A stretch of 64,000 nt of DNA from assembly GCA_021785515.1 (NCBI GenBank), contig JAJYEX010000004.1, positions 165,672 through 229,671 of the forward strand, given 5' to 3'. Shown here piece after piece: positions 28,476 through 40,187 of this stretch. The notes under the pieces were generated by a model, which did not search any database, was not told the origin of the DNA, and was given only the letters and a program-made list of their open reading frames with translations. Both the position numbers and the translations under genes were made by a program. The DNA comes from Pseudomonadota bacterium (lineage in GTDB: Bacteria; Pseudomonadota; Gammaproteobacteria; Acidiferrobacterales; UBA6901). Every line of letters begins with the position of its first letter. Position 1 is the first letter of the stretch.

Positions 28476-28972
28476 TGCGCATCGGGCATGGCTACGACGT
28501 CCATCCGCTGAAAGCCGGACGAGACCTGGTTCTGGGCGGGGTCAGAATTTCGCACCCCGTCGGCTTGGACGGTCACTCGGACGCCGATGTGCTGATCCAT
28601 GCGATCTGCGATGCCTGTCTGGGCGCCGCAGCATTGGGAGACATTGGCCATCATTTCCCGGATTCCGATCCCCGCTATCGCGGAATCGACAGCCGTCGGC
28701 TGCTGCGTAAGGTCTGTGCGGTGCTTAAGGAGCACGGGTGGCGGGTAGGAAACCTCGATAGCACCGTGGTAGCCCAGGCGCCGAGATTGGCGCCGCACAT
28801 ATCGGCCATGCGCGAACATATCGCGATGGATCTGGAAGTGGGCCTGGATCAGGTGAATATCAAGGCGACCACGACCGAGAGACTGGGATTTGAAGGCCGC
28901 GAGGAGGGGATTGCCGCCCACGCGGTGGTCCTGATCGTGCAAGCCGGGTCCGGCCGCGATACCGGAGCTTGA
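28475..28972 (+). CDS. ispF: 2-C-methyl-D-erythritol 2,4-cyclodiphosphate synthase
   Basis: This 165-residue trimeric Zn2+ enzyme of the MEP pathway forms the cyclic diphosphate. [10 protein letters not shown] supplies the metal-binding Asp8 and His10, and [33 protein letters not shown] gives the third metal ligand and substrate loop. [25 protein letters not shown] is the conserved C-terminal part. The start overlaps the ispD stop by one base. Confidence 0.97.
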   Translation: MRIGHGYDVHPLKAGRDLVLGGVRISHPVGLDGHSDADVLIHAICDACLGAAALGDIGHHFPDSDPRYRGIDSRRLLRKVCAVLKEHGWRVGNLDSTVVAQAPRLAPHISAMREHIAMDLEVGLDQVNIKATTTERLGFEGREEGIAAHAVVLIVQAGSGRDTGA

Positions 28973-29158
28973 GGGGCAGCTGCTGCAAAATTGAAATGCA
29001 GCCTTTTCCCGGGACCGGTCTGCGGGTGCGCGCATGGTGGGTGCAAAAGCGGGCGACCGCCTACGCAATCCAGCGCGCCCGGCTCACGGACCATGCCGCC
29101 GGCAAGGCTGTGGCGGTTCCGCCGCCCAACAAGCGCCCAGCCACCGCAGCTTAGCCGG

Positions 29159-29710
29159 TCAGCCGCGCTTCAACAGCACGTACACGACCCCGGTGCCCCC
29201 GTCGCGCCGTGGTGCCGAACAGAACGCAAGAACTTCGTCCTTCTGCCGCAGCCAGGAATTGACCTTTCCCTTCAGCACCGGAAGTTTTCCGTCAGAGCTC
29301 AGGCCCTTTCCGTGGATGATCCGCACGCAGCGCCTGCTGTTGGCGCGCGCAGACTGCAGAAAGTCGCCGACCATCTCGCGGGCTTCCGGCACCGTGTATC
29401 CGTGCAGGTCCAGTTGCGCCTGGATGACGTATTGTCCGCGGCGCAGCTTGCGCCATACCCGCTGTGGTACGCCGGGGCGCACGAACGCCAGCTCCTCCCC
29501 CGTCTCGACCTCGGCCGGATCATAATCATCAGACAGCAGGCTGCCTATGACCTGCTGCTGGTCCTTTCGGGTCTGGCCGGCCAGCGGCGGCGGGGGCGGT
29601 GTCCGCCGGACGATGCGGTCCTGTTCGAGCGGCCGCGCTGAACCTGCTTCGCGGCGGAATAGGTCCCGGTCTTCCGCAGAGACGCCCGCTGGGCGTTTCC
29701 TGGCAGGCAC
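29159..29710 (-). CDS. Smr-domain protein
   Basis: This 183-residue protein has a charged, Pro-rich N-terminal half and a C-terminal Smr domain: QAQLDLHGYTVPEAREMVGDFL (the LDLHG motif), then CVRIIHGKGLSS (the HGKG motif) and VLAFCSAPRRDGGTGVVYVLLKR. Stand-alone Smr proteins (SmrA/SmrB type) are DNA or RNA endonucleases; SmrB cleaves mRNA at collided ribosomes in E. coli. The N-terminal extension resembles the helical lead-in of the SmrA/SmrB group. It is convergent with ispF across 186 non-coding bases. Confidence 0.87.
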   Translation of the reverse strand: MPARKRPAGVSAEDRDLFRREAGSARPLEQDRIVRRTPPPPPLAGQTRKDQQQVIGSLLSDDYDPAEVETGEELAFVRPGVPQRVWRKLRRGQYVIQAQLDLHGYTVPEAREMVGDFLQSARANSRRCVRIIHGKGLSSDGKLPVLKGKVNSWLRQKDEVLAFCSAPRRDGGTGVVYVLLKRG

Positions 29711-29770
29711 TCCGACCCCCTAGCACCCAGTGTGGCCGCAAGGATTACGAGTCAAGTCCTGGCCGGGCGG

Positions 29771-30364
29771 TCAGTGGTCGCCGTGGTCGCCGTGGTCGCG
29801 AAAGTCACCGCCACGGAAATCGCCACCGCGGTCACCCCTGCCATAGCCGCCGCGGTCAGGCCCGCGTCCGCGGAATCTGTCCGGTCCGCGCCGGTCCTCC
29901 GGCCGTCCCTCGGGACCGCGGTAGCGGCCGTGGTCGCGGAAACGGGGGTAGAAGGGTGCCGGCCCGTCCGGCCCGCGGTCATCCCGGAACCGCTCATCCG
30001 CATCATGCCGGTACCGCTGCCAGTCCGCATCCCGGAACCGGCGCAGCGGCATCGGCAGTGCACGGTAAGGCATCGCCGACCAGGGGCCGCCATAGTACGT
30101 GGACGAATACCAGCGGTTGTCGTGACGCATGTAGTAGCGCCCTTCGCGGTAGAAGAAGGGCCGGCTAGAGTCGCGGGCGACATAGAAGTTGACGCCGGGC
30201 AGCCAGACCATGGCGGGAGGTGTTGGCATCGGCAGAAACAGGCCGGGCAGTGCCGCTTCGATCTGGATCGATACGCCTGCCTGTGCCGCCGCCGGGCTCA
30301 GCGCGATGGTGGCGCCCAGAACTGCCGAGGCCAGCAATCCGATTGGGGTACGCAGTCTTTTCAT
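29771..30364 (-). CDS. Secreted Arg/Gly/Asp-rich protein of unknown function
   Basis: This 197-residue protein has signal peptide MKRLRTPIGLLASAVLGATIALSPAAAQA. The mature N-terminal half resembles small exported YxWGxW-like or surface proteins: PGVNFYVARDSSRPFFYREGRYYMRHDNRWYSSTYYGGPWS. The second half (about residues 105-197) is low-complexity RFRD, RGPD, GGDFRG and HGDHGD, highly charged and probably disordered. I do not recognise a specific family. It follows trxB by 47 bases on the same strand and may be a separate unit. Confidence 0.65.
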   Translation of the reverse strand: MKRLRTPIGLLASAVLGATIALSPAAAQAGVSIQIEAALPGLFLPMPTPPAMVWLPGVNFYVARDSSRPFFYREGRYYMRHDNRWYSSTYYGGPWSAMPYRALPMPLRRFRDADWQRYRHDADERFRDDRGPDGPAPFYPRFRDHGRYRGPEGRPEDRRGPDRFRGRGPDRGGYGRGDRGGDFRGGDFRDHGDHGDH

Positions 30365-30411
30365 CTTGTCACTCCTGTCCGTTGGACACCAGCTTTAAGT
30401 TAAATAATCGT

Positions 30412-31371
<960 letters not shown>

Positions 31372-31642
31372 TCAGCACTCCAAAATAAAACTCCGGGTGA
31401 TCCCGGGCAATGATCAGTGGGCGGTACTCTAACGAGAGTTCCGATCGAACTCAAACGTACAATATCGGCAGAATATGGGGGTGGTTGCCGCAAAAAAATA
31501 GTGGTGGCGCTGCCGAAGCCGCCCGCGTTCCGTCCGTCCGGGGTGATGCACCCCTGGTCGGCGGCCCCGAACAGAGATTCATCTTGGCTTGGGTCCGCCA
31601 AAAAGGGAAAATACCGCCCAGGTTTCAGCCTTGAGGACCACC

Positions 31643-33958
31643 GTGGCCCAAGCGACGTGGAAGAAAAGCGAACGGGCGCCCCTTTCCCCGAAAGCTGTCC
31701 GGATGATCCGGGAGGCGCGACTGTACGCGCTGGTGGCCGTGGTCATATATCTTTTGATTGCCCTGTGGACCTACAGTCCCAACGATCCCGGCTGGTTCCA
31801 CAGCGGGTTTGGCGACACCGTGGCGAATGCCGGTGGGCGGGTGGGGGCGTGGGTCTCGGATGTTTTTTTTAATCTGTTCGGTTTTGTCGCCTACCTGTTT
31901 CCGGTGCTGGGGATAGCGACTGCCTGGCGGCAGTTTCTAAACCTGCGAGAAGCTACCGTGGTGGACATTCGTCACCGGATGCTCATCTGGGGCGGCTTCG
32001 TTCTGACCATCCTCGGGGGCTGCGGGCTCGCGAGCCTGCATTTCGCGCACGCTGCGACCGGACTTCCGTTCAACAGCGGCGGCGCGCTCGGCCAGTCGTT
32101 CGGAGGGGGGCTGGTGGATCTGTTCAGCTATCTTGGCGCCACCATATTTCTGCTGGCCCTGTTCCTCTCCGGCGTCACGCTGTTCACGGGTGTTTCCTGG
32201 CTGCGCACCATGGATCTCGTTGGTCGGTGGACGCTTGTGCTGGCGGCGCGCGCCCGCTACCACCTTGGTGTGCTGGCGGACTACCTGATCGGCCTGCGCG
32301 CCCGGCGCGTGCGGCAGGAAACGGTGGCGGAGGAGAAAAAGACACTGGAGAAGCATCCGCCACCGCGCATCGAGCCGGTGATCAAGACGCCGCCGCCAAG
32401 CGTGCGCGTGGAGCGCGAGAAGCAGGTGCCGCTGTTCAGAGATCTGCCGGCAAGCGGTGAGCTTCCGCCGCTGTCCCTGCTTGATCCGCCGGAAGAGTCC
32501 AAGGTGTCGTTTTCCGAGCAGACGCTGGAGATGATGTCACAGCTGGTCGTGAAGAAGCTCAGCGATTTCAACATCGAGGTGCGGGTGGTGGCAGTACATC
32601 CCGGACCGGTAATCACCCGGTTCGAGATCGATCCGGCGCCGGGAATCAAAGCCAGCCAGATCACCAACCTCGCCAAGGATCTCGCGCGGTCGCTGTCGGT
32701 CATCAGTCTGCGGGTGGTCGAGAACATACCGGGCAAATCGGTCATCGGCATCGAAGTGCCGAACGAAAACCGGGAGGTCGTGCGCTTGAGCGAGGTGCTG
32801 TCTTCGCAGGCCTATGAAGACGTCAATTCGCCACTGGCTCTGGCGCTCGGCAAGGATATCGGCGGCAATCCGGTGATTTCGGATCTCGGCAAGATGCCGC
32901 ACCTGCTCATTGCCGGAACCACCGGTTCCGGAAAGTCGGTGTGTATCAATGCGCTGATTCTCAGTCTGGTGTACAAGTCCGGTCCCGACCAGGTGCGCAT
33001 GATCATGGTTGACCCGAAGATGCTGGAGTTGGCCGTGTACGAGGGCATACCGCATCTGCTTGCACCGGTTGTGACGGACATGAAGGAGGCGGCCAACGTG
33101 CTGCGCTGGGCGCTGGCCGAGATGGAGCGCCGTTACCGCCTGATGGCGGCGCTCGGCGTACGGAACATCGCCGGTTACAACCACAAGATCAAGGAGGCCG
33201 CCCGTGCGGGCAAGCCGATTCTCGATCCGTTTGCGGAAGCCGCGGAGGGGGAGGAGCCAGCCGTGCTCGGCAGCATCCACTACATCGTGATCGTCATCGA
33301 TGAACTGGCCGACCTGATGATGGTGGTCGGCAAGAAGGTCGAGGAGCTGATCGCACGCCTGGCGCAGAAGGCGCGGGCCGCCGGCATTCATCTGATTCTG
33401 GCAACCCAGCGGCCGTCCGTGGACGTGATCACCGGTCTGATCAAGGCGAACATTCCGGTTCGCATCGCGTTCCAGGTCTCGGCGCGGGTCGATTCGCGCA
33501 CCATCCTGGATCAGATGGGGGCCGAACAACTGCTGGGCCAGGGCGACATGCTGTTCCTGCAGCCCGGTACGGGCGTGCCGACGCGGGTGCATGGCGCGTT
33601 CGTTGCAGACAACGAGGTACACAAGGTCGTGAGCTTCCTGAAGAAGGGTGGGCGGCCCAATTACGATGAAACCATTCTGAACGGGGAGGTCCAAGGAATC
33701 GACACCCCCGATGCGGCAGTCTTCGGGGGCGAACCGGGGATTGGTGCAGGCGAAGAAGACCCGTTGTACGACCAGGCGCTGAAGATTGTCACCGAGAGCA
33801 GACGCGCGTCGATTTCCGGGGTGCAGCGGCGGCTGCGCATCGGCTACAACCGGGCCGCGCGCCTGATCGAGGAGATGGAAAAGTCCGGCGTGGTCGGACC
33901 GCTGCAGCCTAACGGGAGTCGCGAGGTGCTGGCGCCACCTCCGCCGCCCGCCGACTAG
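31643..33958 (+). CDS. ftsK: DNA translocase FtsK
   Basis: This is a hexameric ATPase anchored at the division septum that pumps chromosome dimers for XerCD resolution. The N-terminal 200 or so residues hold four membrane segments ([34 protein letters not shown] and others). A short linker with [17 protein letters not shown] is followed by the motor, with Walker [19 protein letters not shown] and Walker [18 protein letters not shown]. The C-terminal gamma winged helix ([39 protein letters not shown]) reads KOPS. GTG 31643 is chosen because GAGGA lies 6 bases upstream; TTG 31589 and TTG 31631 are alternatives. At about 771 residues it is a short-linker FtsK. Confidence 0.95.
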   Translation: MAQATWKKSERAPLSPKAVRMIREARLYALVAVVIYLLIALWTYSPNDPGWFHSGFGDTVANAGGRVGAWVSDVFFNLFGFVAYLFPVLGIATAWRQFLNLREATVVDIRHRMLIWGGFVLTILGGCGLASLHFAHAATGLPFNSGGALGQSFGGGLVDLFSYLGATIFLLALFLSGVTLFTGVSWLRTMDLVGRWTLVLAARARYHLGVLADYLIGLRARRVRQETVAEEKKTLEKHPPPRIEPVIKTPPPSVRVEREKQVPLFRDLPASGELPPLSLLDPPEESKVSFSEQTLEMMSQLVVKKLSDFNIEVRVVAVHPGPVITRFEIDPAPGIKASQITNLAKDLARSLSVISLRVVENIPGKSVIGIEVPNENREVVRLSEVLSSQAYEDVNSPLALALGKDIGGNPVISDLGKMPHLLIAGTTGSGKSVCINALILSLVYKSGPDQVRMIMVDPKMLELAVYEGIPHLLAPVVTDMKEAANVLRWALAEMERRYRLMAALGVRNIAGYNHKIKEAARAGKPILDPFAEAAEGEEPAVLGSIHYIVIVIDELADLMMVVGKKVEELIARLAQKARAAGIHLILATQRPSVDVITGLIKANIPVRIAFQVSARVDSRTILDQMGAEQLLGQGDMLFLQPGTGVPTRVHGAFVADNEVHKVVSFLKKGGRPNYDETILNGEVQGIDTPDAAVFGGEPGIGAGEEDPLYDQALKIVTESRRASISGVQRRLRIGYNRAARLIEEMEKSGVVGPLQPNGSREVLAPPPPPAD

Positions 33959-33980
33959 CGCCACGCGTACGAGATAGTGA

Positions 33981-34628
33981 ATGAAATCTGATTTCCTGAT
34001 GTACTGTTTCCGCAGACTGCGACCGGCCGCGACCGTTGTCGGTGTGCTGTTTCTGGCAGCCACGGCCCATGCGTCCGCGGTCTCCAGCCTCAACCGTTTC
34101 TACCGTGACGTTCATACCTACCGGGCCAAGTTTGACCAGGTGGTGCTGGATGAGGCGCTCAATCCGATCCAGGAATCGTCCGGGACACTGTGGATCGAGC
34201 GTCCCGGAAAATTCCGCTGGAACTACGTGCTGCCGTACCGCCAGCTGATTGTCGGCGACGGAAAAAAAATCTGGGTGTACGACAAGGGGCTGCAGCAGGT
34301 CACGGTGCGGCGCATGGCCGGTGGCCTGGGCAACACACCGGCAATACTCCTGGCCGGCGACCGCAACCTTGCGGCCAATTTCAAAATCCAGGACATGGGC
34401 CGCCAGGGCAGGCTCGACTGGGTCAGCATGCGTCCGAAGGTGCACGACGGGGGTTTCCGTGATATCCGTATCGGATTCAGAGGAAACCAGGTGCGCTCGC
34501 TGGTGATGGTCGACAGTTTCGGCCAGACAACCCGTATCACGCTGACCGATATCCGCGAGAACAGGCCGATCAATCCGGCCCGCTTCCGCTTTACGCCCCC
34601 CAAAGGCGTGGACGTGGTTGGCGAGTGA
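33981..34628 (+). CDS. lolA: Outer-membrane lipoprotein carrier protein
   Basis: This 215-residue periplasmic chaperone carries lipoproteins from LolCDE to LolB. The signal peptide runs through GVLFLAATAHA. The mature protein reads LNRFYRDVHTYRAKFDQVVLDE, SGTLWIERPGKFRWNYVLPYRQLIVGDGKKIWVYDKGLQQVTVRRM and ends with INPARFRFTPPKGVDVVGE, the standard LolA pattern. It lies 22 bases after ftsK and overlaps rarA by 4 bases. Confidence 0.95.
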   Translation: MKSDFLMYCFRRLRPAATVVGVLFLAATAHASAVSSLNRFYRDVHTYRAKFDQVVLDEALNPIQESSGTLWIERPGKFRWNYVLPYRQLIVGDGKKIWVYDKGLQQVTVRRMAGGLGNTPAILLAGDRNLAANFKIQDMGRQGRLDWVSMRPKVHDGGFRDIRIGFRGNQVRSLVMVDSFGQTTRITLTDIRENRPINPARFRFTPPKGVDVVGE

Positions 34629-35968
34629 CGGTTGCCACGAACGGCGCTGATCGCAGCCGGGGCGCTCCGGCGGACGCGCCGCTCGCGGACCGCATGCGTC
34701 CTGCGCGCCTCGAGGATTTCGCGGGTCAGTCCCATCTGCTGGATCCCGGCAAGCCCCTGCGGCGGGCGATCGAGTCACATAGTCCGCACTCCATGATCCT
34801 GTGGGGTCCTCCAGGCACGGGGAAGACCACACTGGCGCGCCTGATTGCTTCCTGCAGCGGATCACACTTCATCGGCCTGTCGGCCGTCTTCGCCGGAGTC
34901 AAGGACATTCGCGCCGCGGTCGACGAGGCCTCGCGCCTGCGACACGACGCCGGCCGGGGCACGGTGCTGTTCGTTGATGAGGTTCACCGGTTCAACAAGG
35001 CGCAGCAGGACGGGTTTCTGCCCTACGTGGAGAACGGCACGCTGACTTTCATTGGTGCCACGACGGAGAATCCTTCATTCGAACTCAACAAGGCGCTGCT
35101 GTCGCGCGCCCGGGTCTATGTACTCAGGGCGTTGCAGGCGGGAGACATCCGCCGGCTCATCGACCGCGCTCTGCAAGACTGCGAGCACGGGTTGGGGCGG
35201 CTCGAGATCGACCTGCCGGAGTCGCTGCGTGATCTGTTGAGTACCGCCGCCGATGGCGACGCACGCCGCGCCCTGAACCTGCTGGAGCTGGCTGCTGACC
35301 TGGCAGAGAACCGGGACGGCCGCCTGGTGGTGACAGAGGCGACCGTGCGCGATCTGATCAGTGGCGGCGTACGTCGTTTCGACAAAGGCGGGGAAGTCTT
35401 CTACGACCAGATTTCGGCGCTGCACAAATCGGTGCGTGGCTCCTCGCCGGACGCGGCGTTGTACTGGCTGGCGCGCATGCTGGACGGCGGCTGCGATCCG
35501 CTGTATGTCGCGCGCCGGGTCGTGCGCATGGCCAGCGAGGACATCGGCAATGCCGATCCGCGCGGACTGCAGCTGGCGCTCAACGCGTGGGACGTGCAGG
35601 AGCGGCTGGGCAGTCCGGAAGGGGAGCTTGCCATCGCCCAGGCGGTTGTTTATCTCGCCTGTGCGCCCAAGAGCAACGCCGTGTACGCGGCGCTCAATGC
35701 AGCGCGCGAAGAGGTGCGTGCCACCGGTTCGCTGGAGGTGCCGCTGCACCTGCGCAATGCGCCGACCGGCCTGATGAAAGATCTCGGTTACGGGGAACGC
35801 TACCGCTACGCGCACGATGAGCCGGAGGGTTATGCCGCAGGCGAGAACTACCTCCCGGATCAGCTCGCAGGCAGGCGCTATTATTTTCCGGTGGAGCGCG
35901 GTCTCGAACAAAAGATCGCCGAGAAGCTTGCGCGGTTGCGCGAGCTGGACGAACGCGAGGGGAAGTGA
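34625..35968 (+). CDS. rarA: Replication-associated recombination protein A
   Basis: This 447-residue AAA+ clamp-loader-like ATPase (MgsA/WRNIP1 family) acts at stalled replication forks. RPARLEDFAGQSHLLDPGKPLRRAI is the conserved N-terminus, ILWGPPGTGKTTLARLIA is Walker A, LFVDEVHRFNKAQQDGFLPYVENG is Walker B, and FIGATTENPSFELNKALLSRARVYVL contains sensor 1. The C-terminal tetramerisation part (ASEDIGNADPRGLQLALNAWDV ... PLHLRNAPTGLMKDLGYG) is intact. It starts with GTG overlapping the lolA stop. Confidence 0.96.
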   Translation: MTVATNGADRSRGAPADAPLADRMRPARLEDFAGQSHLLDPGKPLRRAIESHSPHSMILWGPPGTGKTTLARLIASCSGSHFIGLSAVFAGVKDIRAAVDEASRLRHDAGRGTVLFVDEVHRFNKAQQDGFLPYVENGTLTFIGATTENPSFELNKALLSRARVYVLRALQAGDIRRLIDRALQDCEHGLGRLEIDLPESLRDLLSTAADGDARRALNLLELAADLAENRDGRLVVTEATVRDLISGGVRRFDKGGEVFYDQISALHKSVRGSSPDAALYWLARMLDGGCDPLYVARRVVRMASEDIGNADPRGLQLALNAWDVQERLGSPEGELAIAQAVVYLACAPKSNAVYAALNAAREEVRATGSLEVPLHLRNAPTGLMKDLGYGERYRYAHDEPEGYAAGENYLPDQLAGRRYYFPVERGLEQKIAEKLARLRELDEREGK

Positions 35969-35981
35969 CGCGGGTCCGGGG

Positions 35982-36785
35982 TCAGGCGGCAGTCTCGGCG
36001 CTGTAACGCGCCAGCAGACCGGTGCGGGATGCATAGCGGTAGACGCGCACGAAGAAGATGCCCGCAAGCATGATATACAGCAGCGCCAGCAGTCCGCCCC
36101 ACAGCAGCGTGATCCCCGAGAAACGTTCCCCGAGAACGATGGTCCGCATGCCCTCAAACACATAGGAAGGCGGCAGGGCACGGGCGATCATGCGCATCCA
36201 TGTGGGCAGGGTCTTCAGGGGATAGAAGACTCCGACGAACGGAGACAGCAGCGCGGGTACCGGCCATACCAGCCACTCCGATGCCGGTCCCAGACGCAGC
36301 ACCACGGCGCAGGCAAAGATACCAAGCGCGATGCCGAACAGAAACAGCACCAGCAGAAAAGCCGTCAGCATCAGCCCATAGGTCAGGAAGGACAGCCGGA
36401 ATACCAGCATCGCCAGAAACATCATCACTGCCAGGCCTACCAGGCTGGTCATCACGCTCGTCAGCACAAGACCGGCCACGTATTCCGAAATCCGCATCGG
36501 AGTTGCAAAGATGTTGATGAAATTCCGGGACCAGACATCTTCGAGGAACGCCGTGGTAATTCCGAGCATGACGCGGCCGAAAAAATCCCACAGCAGCACC
36601 GCGCCGAGCAGGGTATAGACAAAGTTGAATCCAGGTGCGGCGATGCCGTTGAGATATTTGGTTATGAAGCCCCACAGCACGATGTCGATGGCCACCCACA
36701 CGAACAGCGGTAGCACGCGCGCCGGACTCCCGCGCATCAGGTAGAACTGGCGCAACATGATCGCGGCGGTGCGGTTGAAGCGCAT
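35982..36785 (-). CDS. ABC-2 type transporter permease
   Basis: This 267-residue inner-membrane protein has six predicted membrane segments, for example FVWVAIDIVLWGFITKYL, LLGAVLLWDFFGRVML, LVGLAVMMFLAMLVFRL and LLWGGLLALLYIMLAGIFFV. The layout matches the ABC-2/NodJ-type exporters used for polysaccharides, lipids or drugs. The ATPase gene ends 5 bases upstream on the same strand, so the two form an exporter. The substrate is unknown. It is convergent with rarA. Confidence 0.87.
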   Translation of the reverse strand: MRFNRTAAIMLRQFYLMRGSPARVLPLFVWVAIDIVLWGFITKYLNGIAAPGFNFVYTLLGAVLLWDFFGRVMLGITTAFLEDVWSRNFINIFATPMRISEYVAGLVLTSVMTSLVGLAVMMFLAMLVFRLSFLTYGLMLTAFLLVLFLFGIALGIFACAVVLRLGPASEWLVWPVPALLSPFVGVFYPLKTLPTWMRMIARALPPSYVFEGMRTIVLGERFSGITLLWGGLLALLYIMLAGIFFVRVYRYASRTGLLARYSAETAA

Positions 36786-36790
36786 GGTGT

Positions 36791-37534
36791 CTACTCCAGG
36801 GAGAGCGTGAGCGGCTCGCGCGCGACAGCGATGAAGAGCTCTTCGAGCGTGGCCTTTCCGTGTTCACGCGGCAGCGTTTTCGGGTCGCCTTCCAGCAGGA
36901 TATGGCCGTGCGACAGGAACAGGGCCCGGTCACAGACATCCTGCACTTCATACATGTTGTGCGAGGTCCAGAGCACGCCCACGCCATCACGCGCCGTGAG
37001 TTCGCGGATGATGGCGCGAATCTCGCGTGCCGCGGACGGGTCGAGCGACGCCGTCGGTTCGTCCAGCAGCAGCAGGTGCGGGCGGTTGAGAAGGGCCTTC
37101 GCCAGCTGCACCCGTGTCTGCTCTCCGGAGGACAGCAGTCCGCATTTCACGTTGCGAAAGGTTTTCAGATCAAATTGCACCAGCAGCTCGGCGATGCGAT
37201 CCGACAGCTGCCGGACGTCGTAGATCATGCCGAAGAACCGCAGGTTCTGCTCCACGGTGAGATTCCCTGGAAGGGTTGCATAGACCGCGGTGAAGTTGGT
37301 GCAGGCGAGTGCGCGCGAGCGGTCGGTGGTGACGTCGCGGCCTTCGATGCGGATCGAACCGCTGGTTGGCTCGAGTACGCCCAGGATCATGTTGATGGTC
37401 GTGGTCTTGCCGGCCCCATTCGGCCCCAATAGACCGACGATCTCATTACGCCCCACCCGAAAGGTGATGCCGGCCACGGCCAGTGCAGCGCCGTAGCGTT
37501 TGTATAGGGCCTCAACCGCCAGTACCGTGTCCAC
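36791..37534 (-). CDS. ABC transporter ATP-binding protein (ABC-2 exporter)
   Basis: This 247-residue ATPase pairs with the adjacent permease. Walker A is GLLGPNGAGKTTTINMIL, the signature is LSSGEQTRVQLAKAL, Walker B is HLLLLDEPTASLD and the H-loop is VLWTSHNMYEVQDVCD. The sequence pattern is close to NodI/CcmA-type ATPases of ABC-2 exporters. It starts with ATG at 37534 and leads the two-gene unit. Confidence 0.92.
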   Translation of the reverse strand: MDTVLAVEALYKRYGAALAVAGITFRVGRNEIVGLLGPNGAGKTTTINMILGVLEPTSGSIRIEGRDVTTDRSRALACTNFTAVYATLPGNLTVEQNLRFFGMIYDVRQLSDRIAELLVQFDLKTFRNVKCGLLSSGEQTRVQLAKALLNRPHLLLLDEPTASLDPSAAREIRAIIRELTARDGVGVLWTSHNMYEVQDVCDRALFLSHGHILLEGDPKTLPREHGKATLEELFIAVAREPLTLSLE

Positions 37535-37608
37535 CTGTATCCCGTCGCCGCCCGATGTGCGGCTATCATAGCACTATCGGCGTGGCATACGGTTTGCCGG
37601 GTGTGCGG

Positions 37609-37935
37609 TCAGCGGTCGGCGCACTCGCACTGGGCATGCCAGTATACGATATGGCCAGGTGGTACGAGAGGCTGGATGGCAGAAACCGCCGCTTCCGCGA
37701 TCGCCGGTTCATCGAAGAATTCGATCACCAGCGGCAGACGCGCCGTAAGCCGCAGGAGATCGGCGGAATGGACCTCGCCCTTGCTGCCGAAACCGGCGAT
37801 GCCGCGGAACACCGTGACCCCGTGCACACGGTGCTGATCGTGGAGCAGTTTGAATATTTCCTCCAGCAGCGTCTTGTGGTGTCCGTGATCGGCTTCGCTG
37901 ATGTAGATGCGCACCATCAGTATGTCCTTCTGCAT
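37609..37935 (-). CDS. DUF190 family protein, CrcB partner
   Basis: This 108-residue cytoplasmic protein has a PII-like ferredoxin fold: MVRIYISEADHGHHKTLLEEIFKLLHDQHRVHGVTVFRGIAGFGSKG, then LPLVIEFFDEPAIAEAAVSAIQPLV. DUF190 proteins are frequently encoded beside crcB and are thought to regulate or assist the fluoride channel. It starts 18 bases after crcB on the same strand. The internal start MVRIYI, six residues in, is an equally good start. It would lie in the fluoride-riboswitch transcript. Confidence 0.88.
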   Translation of the reverse strand: MQKDILMVRIYISEADHGHHKTLLEEIFKLLHDQHRVHGVTVFRGIAGFGSKGEVHSADLLRLTARLPLVIEFFDEPAIAEAAVSAIQPLVPPGHIVYWHAQCECADR

Positions 37936-37953
37936 AGGGCGTTCCCCCCTTAT

Positions 37954-38328
37954 TTAGTAGCTGCGGGCCAGGTAGGCACCGCCGAAAACCGCCGTGAGCC
38001 CGAGCGCGATCGACAACGTCACGTAGACCACGGCCTTGAGCGTCTCACCCTGCTCGGCGAGCAGCAGCGTTTCCATGGAGAAGGTGGAAAAGGTGGTAAA
38101 GCCACCCAGCCCCCCCGTGAGGATCCCGGCCCGCACCGCCGGCGAGATCGACACGCGGTCCAGGGTGGCGATGAACAGAAAGCCCATGAGAAATGATCCA
38201 AGGACATTGATGCACAGAGTTGCCGTCGGGAACGCACGTCCGAACAGGGCCTGTACGATGTCGGTCATCGCATAACGGGCCCAGCAACCCAGGGTGCCGC
38301 CTATGGCGATCGCAAGATATGTCCACAT
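37954..38328 (-). CDS. crcB: Fluoride ion channel CrcB/Fluc
   Basis: This 124-residue small membrane protein forms the dual-topology dimeric fluoride channel. Diagnostic segments are AIAIGGTLGCWARYAMT, TLCINVLGSFLMGFLFI (conserved Asn) and GILTGGLGGFTTFSTFSMETLLL (the phenylalanine-box region). Four membrane helices are visible. AGGAG lies about 10 bases upstream of ATG 38328. It lies downstream of a fluoride aptamer and a 52-codon ORF, so fluoride-induced expression is expected. Confidence 0.96.
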   Translation of the reverse strand: MWTYLAIAIGGTLGCWARYAMTDIVQALFGRAFPTATLCINVLGSFLMGFLFIATLDRVSISPAVRAGILTGGLGGFTTFSTFSMETLLLAEQGETLKAVVYVTLSIALGLTAVFGGAYLARSY

Positions 38329-38352
38329 TCAGTGTGTGCTCCTGGTGTTGGG

Positions 38353-38511
38353 TTAACGTAACGGTAGGATCGGGTCGACGCAAGCGGCAATCGTGACAGG
38401 TGGCGGGGCACCGCAGCACCATGAATATGGGTCTGCAGGGTCCGGAGCAAACTGCCCGATGCGGCACAGTGGCGGCTGGTTGTCCCCGGCAAACGGGGTA
38501 TAAGGTTTCAT
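38353..38511 (-). CDS. Small ORF (52 codons) between the fluoride riboswitch and crcB
   Basis: On the minus strand an ATG at 38511 follows the strong Shine-Dalgarno GGAAGGAG (complement of 38520-38527) at a spacing of 8 bases and opens a 52-codon frame ending in TAA 25 bases before crcB. The predicted peptide starts MKPYTPFAGDNQPPLCR and contains a WCC motif plus two other cysteines (Cys16, Cys36, Cys37, Cys45 by count) and many prolines. It has no membrane helix or signal. I recognise no family. The Shine-Dalgarno is exactly complementary to an upstream octamer, so its translation looks controlled. It may be a real small protein or a leader whose translation controls crcB. Confidence 0.5.
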   Translation of the reverse strand: MKPYTPFAGDNQPPLCRIGQFAPDPADPYSWCCGAPPPVTIAACVDPILPLR

Positions 38512-38519
38512 GAGGACTG

Positions 38520-38557
38520 CTCCTTCCTGAATATCTGCAACATATTTCCGGAAGGAG
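38520..38557 (-). promoter_or_regulatory. Shine-Dalgarno-sequestering hairpin of the small ORF
   Basis: In the minus-strand RNA CTCCTTCC (complement of 38550-38557) is perfectly complementary to the ribosome-binding site GGAAGGAG (complement of 38520-38527), with a 22-base loop. Pairing would hide the ribosome-binding site of the 52-codon ORF. It lies about 75 bases downstream of the fluoride aptamer and could be the read-out step of the switch. Confidence 0.5.
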
Positions 38558-38572
38558 GGCGGGGGGCTGATG

Positions 38573-38683
38573 CCGGGATTTGCTCTGATCCCGGATAACT
38601 GCCTACCGCTTCCCGTCTTCCGATGGGAAATCCGTAGGCATCATCAGCCGGGTGGCGGTTATTGGGAGGTATGCCATCTCCCA
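38573..38683 (-). ncRNA. Fluoride riboswitch (crcB motif RNA) with expression platform
   Basis: The minus strand at 38632-38683 reads GGGAGATGGCATACCTCCC, then AATAACCGCC, ACCC, and GGCTGATGATGCCTAC, matching the crcB-motif fluoride aptamer: the conserved GAUGG, the AACCGCC pseudoknot segment and GGCUGAUGAUGCCUAC. Downstream, GTAGGCA (complement of 38600-38606) is complementary to the aptamer's 3' TGCCTAC, with a TTCCC/GGGAA hairpin between them, so an alternative anti-aptamer helix is possible. A further 7-bp hairpin (38573-38579 with 38588-38594) follows without a U-tract. The aptamer reads toward the small ORF, crcB and DUF190 and away from serS. Confidence 0.9.

Positions 38684-40187
<1,504 letters not shown>

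Noticed and set aside
32537..34093. 518-codon minus-strand ORF across ftsK
   Set aside because: It is antisense to the FtsK motor domain and has no recognisable motif.
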